A stretch of DNA of 8,580 nucleotides from Methanolobus sp. UBA118 (lineage in GTDB: Archaea > Halobacteriota > Methanosarcinia > Methanosarcinales > Methanosarcinaceae). The position numbers were made by a program, and so were the translations under genes. The first letter of the stretch is position 1. Every line of letters begins with the position of its first letter. Under the pieces are notes generated by a model, which made no database searches, was not told the DNA's origin, and saw only the letters and a list, made by a program, of their open reading frames with translations. The DNA is taken from contig DACO01000109.1 of the NCBI GenBank assembly GCA_002508635.1, positions 1 to 8,580 of the forward strand. Direction: 5' to 3'. Shown here piece after piece: positions 6,186 through 8,580 of the stretch.

Positions 6186-6773
6186 ATGGTTCAAGAGCAG
6201 GGCATAGCAAAGGTAGATCTGACTTATATTTTCAAAGCAGTAATGATGGGTAATTCCCTGTATTCGGATAACTGGGAAAAGGGTGTTCTTTACCTGACAA
6301 ATCTCAACCTGTGGTTCTCGGAGGGTGGCGGATGGGTAACCATACCACTGAAGAATATAACCATGGTGGGCAGGGAAGTTACTGATTCCATCCGTATGAA
6401 AGCACAGAGGTCAATCGGAACCACGCATGTTCTGATCATAGATTACCAGCAACCCTCAAATGTTGTCCAGGGTGCAAGCGCATCCGCGGTTGCTCTGTTG
6501 GCAGGAAATGAAGCGGTGGTAAGCACTCTGAAAGCCTATCTTCAGCCAATGTGCGGTACTCCGCCTAAAAAACAGTCGCTCTCAGATATTGACAAGAAGC
6601 TGCTTTATATGCTGTACACCGGGGTAAATGACATGCAGAAACTGGCTTTCTTCACAGGGGCCGATACTCAGACGCTGGCTGATAGTTTCAAGAACCTGAG
6701 GGATCAGAACCTTTGTGACAATTCCGGAACTCTGACCGAACAAGGAAAGAAACAAGTACAGGAGCTGATGTAA
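6186..6773 (+). CDS. cheF: CheF-like archaeal taxis protein (short form)
   Basis: The product has 195 residues. Residues 1-120 resemble the CheF-arch (DUF439) N-domain: NWEKGVLYLTNLNLWF and WVTIPLKNITMVGREV read like a PH-like beta domain in which a cellular signal protein displays a sheet and helix. Residues 131-195 look like a winged-helix domain (LSDIDKKLLYMLYTGV, then a helix pair, then LTEQGKKQ). CheF is known in haloarchaea as the adaptor linking phosphorylated CheY to the archaellum motor. The protein seems shorter than the haloarchaeal forms as I recall them, so it may be a divergent or minimal version. GGTG at 6175-6178 precedes the ATG by seven bases. It opens an operon with V4R, LSm-like and KaiC-like genes and lies in the same locus as an archaellin gene, which supports the call. 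I see no CheY, CheA or receptor gene in the window. An alternative is a general PH-wHTH regulator of KaiC systems. Confidence 0.65.
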   Translation: MVQEQGIAKVDLTYIFKAVMMGNSLYSDNWEKGVLYLTNLNLWFSEGGGWVTIPLKNITMVGREVTDSIRMKAQRSIGTTHVLIIDYQQPSNVVQGASASAVALLAGNEAVVSTLKAYLQPMCGTPPKKQSLSDIDKKLLYMLYTGVNDMQKLAFFTGADTQTLADSFKNLRDQNLCDNSGTLTEQGKKQVQELM

Positions 6774-6815
6774 AATGTACCTTTTCAAAATTATCTCAAA
6801 TAAGGAGGATCGATC

Positions 6816-7742
6816 ATGAGTGATACTCCACCGGGTTTACCCCCTTTTATGCAAGACTCGGCCGGAGGTCCGCCGGATCTATCGGGAGGCAGTTTTGCTC
6901 AGTCGATGGGTGCCTTTGGTACGCTTCTCAATGTTCAGCAGAACATAAGCGAAAGGTTCCCCAAATCAAAGGTTCCCTGGAATGAGACTCGAAAGTTCCT
7001 GAAATGCTTTACTATAGATGCTATCAGATCAAATTCATTGCATAAGTTCCACATGAAGCTCTTCCATGAGAGCGGACTCGGGTCAATGCAACTTATTTCT
7101 TATGCTCCCATGAATTACATTTTCGCTGTTCCGAACAACCCTATATGCAACTGTTATCCTGCTTTGAACAATCAGAAAGTATGTGTTGCCACCACCGATG
7201 CACTGCACAGGTTCTTTACCGAGGAGCTTGAACTTGAATGTTCCGTGGAAGAGATCGAGTGTATAAAGAACGGTGATCCTGTATGCAAGTTCAAGGTAGC
7301 CCTGCAGCCTATATCAGCCTACCAGATAATGCTTGATGAGCAGGACAAGATGATCTTATCGGGAGTTCGTCCTCCAGTGGATCAGAACGAGCTTATTGAA
7401 AGGGTCAAGGCGCTGACAGTGTACAAGTTGCTGGATAACGGTAAGCTCTCTGAGATAGGTAATGCTTACATGCAGTTTGCAGGCAACATGAAAGTCCAGG
7501 AGAAGATATTCGATCCGCCCTGGAAAAAGGAAGAGGAAATTGCTGCTGTTGCCTCAAAGCACAGTACCTTCGGATCGGCCTTTGGTGAGATGGCTCAGAA
7601 GATCCAGGATACTCCGGCGGAAAAGGCTCCGCCTGCAACAAGTACAGCAAAAGAGGAAAATCCCAAATTACAGGAAGAGGCCAAAAAAACGGATAGCTTT
7701 GCCGAACTTATGGCTAAAATGAAGAAAAACCAAGAGGCCTGA
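6816..7742 (+). CDS. Cys-rich V4R-domain protein with disordered ends
   Basis: The protein has 308 residues; AAGGAGGAT at 6802-6810 gives a strong ribosome binding site for ATG 6816. Residues 1-50 are Gly/Pro/Ser-rich and probably flexible. Residues 58-162 fit a V4R (4-vinyl reductase) domain, a small-ligand sensing fold common in archaeal regulators: a helical start, then hydrophobic strands, then C111-x-C113, C123, C142, C149 and the closing GDPVCKF with C157. This G-x-x-x-C-x-F ending is typical of V4R. Residues 165-225 look helical, perhaps a winged helix (LSEIGNAYMQFAG). Residues 235-308 are charged and low-complexity. Short motifs of the form SFAxxM occur near both ends (26-31, 255-259 as AFGEM, 294-299). 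V4R domains often bind hydrophobic ligands or metal and act in signalling. The gene lies 42 bases after the CheF-like gene and 3 before the LSm-like gene. A sensor feeding the KaiC-like ATPase is inference; the ligand is unknown. Confidence 0.65.
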   Translation: MSDTPPGLPPFMQDSAGGPPDLSGGSFAQSMGAFGTLLNVQQNISERFPKSKVPWNETRKFLKCFTIDAIRSNSLHKFHMKLFHESGLGSMQLISYAPMNYIFAVPNNPICNCYPALNNQKVCVATTDALHRFFTEELELECSVEEIECIKNGDPVCKFKVALQPISAYQIMLDEQDKMILSGVRPPVDQNELIERVKALTVYKLLDNGKLSEIGNAYMQFAGNMKVQEKIFDPPWKKEEEIAAVASKHSTFGSAFGEMAQKIQDTPAEKAPPATSTAKEENPKLQEEAKKTDSFAELMAKMKKNQEA

Positions 7743-7745
7743 AAA

Positions 7746-8081
7746 ATGCCGGGTATCAGAAAAGATCCTTTTGACGATCATCTGTCAGACTTTATCGGAG
7801 AAAACATTCGTGTGATTACACGAAAATCGCATTACAGGGGAATATGTGTGAAAATAGATCATGATAACAATAATGTATTACTGAAGGACGTACTGCAGAA
7901 AAGCGAAGCCGGATGGGTCGACATAAGCGATAAGATGCTTGTGATGGGCTCCTCGGTCGAATCCATATATCTCGAGAAAAGTTTCCCTTTTGACAGTAAC
8001 GAGTCTCTGATCCTGGCGATCGAGAAAGGTGATATGCTGGAGTTTGAGGGTGAGACCATGGGTCTGGAGGAATTGGAATGA
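7746..8081 (+). CDS. LSm/Sm-like small protein with acidic C-terminal tail
   Basis: This 111-residue protein begins three bases after the previous stop codon; GAGG at 7734-7737 is its ribosome binding site. Residues 17-49 match the Sm1 pattern: G18, a short strand (IRVITRKSHYRG), Gly32, Asp38 and Asn-Asn-Val-Leu-Leu-Lys-Asp at 42-48. Residues 63-76 (KMLVMGSSVESIYL) match the Sm2 pattern of hydrophobic strand, Gly, and a final strand. Archaeal Sm-like proteins usually form six- or seven-membered rings that bind U-rich RNA, though divergent ones can be protein scaffolds. The extra tail 80-111 is acidic and longer than in a bare SmAP. The typical RG dipeptide of Sm2 is replaced by MG, which may weaken RNA binding. 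The stop codon overlaps the next start as ATGA, a sign of translational coupling with the KaiC-like gene. The fold call is by pattern only. Confidence 0.55.
   Translation: MPGIRKDPFDDHLSDFIGENIRVITRKSHYRGICVKIDHDNNNVLLKDVLQKSEAGWVDISDKMLVMGSSVESIYLEKSFPFDSNESLILAIEKGDMLEFEGETMGLEELE
8066..8070 (+). promoter_or_regulatory. Shine-Dalgarno site fixing the KaiC-like gene start
   Basis: GGAGG lies seven bases before ATG 8078, inside the end of the LSm-like gene. It sets the start of a gene whose stop codon is outside the window. Confidence 0.55.
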
Positions 8082-8580
8082 ATCAGGAAGAAAGAATACC
8101 CACGGGAATCTCCGGTCTTGACAGGGTCATAGAAGGAGGTGTTCGTGATAATACTACACTGCTTGTAGTTGGTTCAAGTGGTACGGGAAAATCCACTTTC
8201 GCAATGCAGTACCTCACCTACGGTCTGGAACATGGCGAGAATGCACTGTACATCAGTATGGAAGAACCACCTGAGCAAATTCTGCGTGAAGCAAGGATGC
8301 TTGGTTTCAATCTGGATAAGTTCTATGAGAAAGAGCTTTTCTTCTTCCACTCCAAGGGTAAGGATTTCGTAAAACTTGTAGATGAACAGTTGCCTGCTTT
8401 GGTCGAGGCTAACAAGAACTTCTCGGTCAAGACCCGCGTTGTCATAGATCCTCTGACTCCTCTCATATGGGCGGTTGATGATAAGCAGGAACAGCGTGAG
8501 ATCATCACCAAACTTTTCTACACAATGAAACAGCTCGGGCCGGTCCTGATTACCACTGAGGAACACGCAGCACCCGGTGA
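8078..8580 (+). CDS. Single-domain KaiC-like RecA-fold ATPase, 3'-truncated by the window
   Basis: The first 167 residues are present; the frame is open at the right edge. RIPTGISGLDRVIEGGV at 6-22 is the standard opening of KaiC/RadA-like ATPases. Walker A is GSSGTGKST at 32-40 with Lys38. The paired glutamates E62-E63 follow the YISMEE strand as in KaiC, giving the catalytic base. Walker B is the VVIDP strand with Asp124. The ITTEEHA segment at 158-164 is the expected post-Walker strand. These proteins hydrolyse ATP, usually as hexamers, and comparative genomics has proposed them as signalling hubs in archaea. It differs from the motor ATPase ArlH, which I expect to have a different Walker A surround and to be encoded next to ArlI/ArlJ, not seen here. 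The start overlaps the LSm-like stop codon as ATGA. Its context with CheF-like and V4R proteins suggests a role in taxis or archaellum regulation. Whether it has one or two KaiC domains cannot be seen. Confidence 0.85.
   Translation, partial: MNQEERIPTGISGLDRVIEGGVRDNTTLLVVGSSGTGKSTFAMQYLTYGLEHGENALYISMEEPPEQILREARMLGFNLDKFYEKELFFFHSKGKDFVKLVDEQLPALVEANKNFSVKTRVVIDPLTPLIWAVDDKQEQREIITKLFYTMKQLGPVLITTEEHAAPG

Noticed and set aside
6168..6205. A tRNA-like 5' half: GTGTAGTTCAATGG followed by AAGAGC resembles a tRNA D-arm, with GTTC able to pair with GAGC.
   Set aside because: No anticodon arm, T-arm (no GGTTCGA-type stretch) or acceptor 3' strand follows, and the bases run directly into a well-supported coding region. 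Probably chance.
8078..8580. Identification of the last gene as the archaellum motor ATPase ArlH (FlaH).
   Set aside because: The catalytic Glu-Glu pair and the KaiC-type opening fit canonical KaiC-like ATPases better, and no ArlI or ArlJ gene is visible next to it. The downstream region is outside the window, so this stays a preference.

Overview
The window reads as a motility and signalling region from a methanogenic archaeon, most likely one of the Methanosarcinaceae (Methanolobus / Methanococcoides type). This rests on an archaellin C-terminus, an archaeal CheF-like protein, a single-domain KaiC-like ATPase, an LSm-like protein, Shine-Dalgarno sequences matching the archaeal GGAGGTGAT consensus, T-rich tracts where terminators are expected, AT-rich TATA-type promoters and moderate G+C. 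All supported genes lie on the + strand and are tightly packed. The only sizeable gaps are 934-1057 and 6029-6185, and each looks like a terminator followed by a promoter. No rRNA, tRNA, CRISPR array, insertion sequence or broken gene was found, and no gene-free stretch exceeds 300 bases.

Region 1 (1-933) holds the 3' end of an archaellin-like gene and, 24 bases later, a small secreted protein with one perfect EF-hand loop. Region 2 (1058-6028) is a probable four-gene operon: a lipoprotein / membrane protein with a predicted cytoplasmic Ig-like domain; a histone-deacetylase-fold enzyme with a 315-residue charged extension; a second HDAC-fold paralogue; and a GNAT-type acetyltransferase with an acidic linker and a C-terminal zinc-ribbon-like Cys cluster. 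Region 3 (6186 to beyond the right edge) is a second operon: a CheF-like protein, a Cys-rich V4R-type protein, an LSm/Sm-like protein and a KaiC-like ATPase that runs off the window. The last three are nearly contiguous (3-base gap, then an ATGA overlap).

The most striking layout is a compact set of one putative acetyltransferase and two putative deacylases sitting between an archaellin gene and a taxis / KaiC cassette. One reading, inference only, is that reversible acylation of a protein is coupled to motility or to its membrane anchoring. The second is that region 3 is a KaiC-centred signalling module feeding CheF, with V4R as ligand sensor and the LSm-like protein as an RNA-binding or scaffold part. 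Substrates cannot be read from the sequence.
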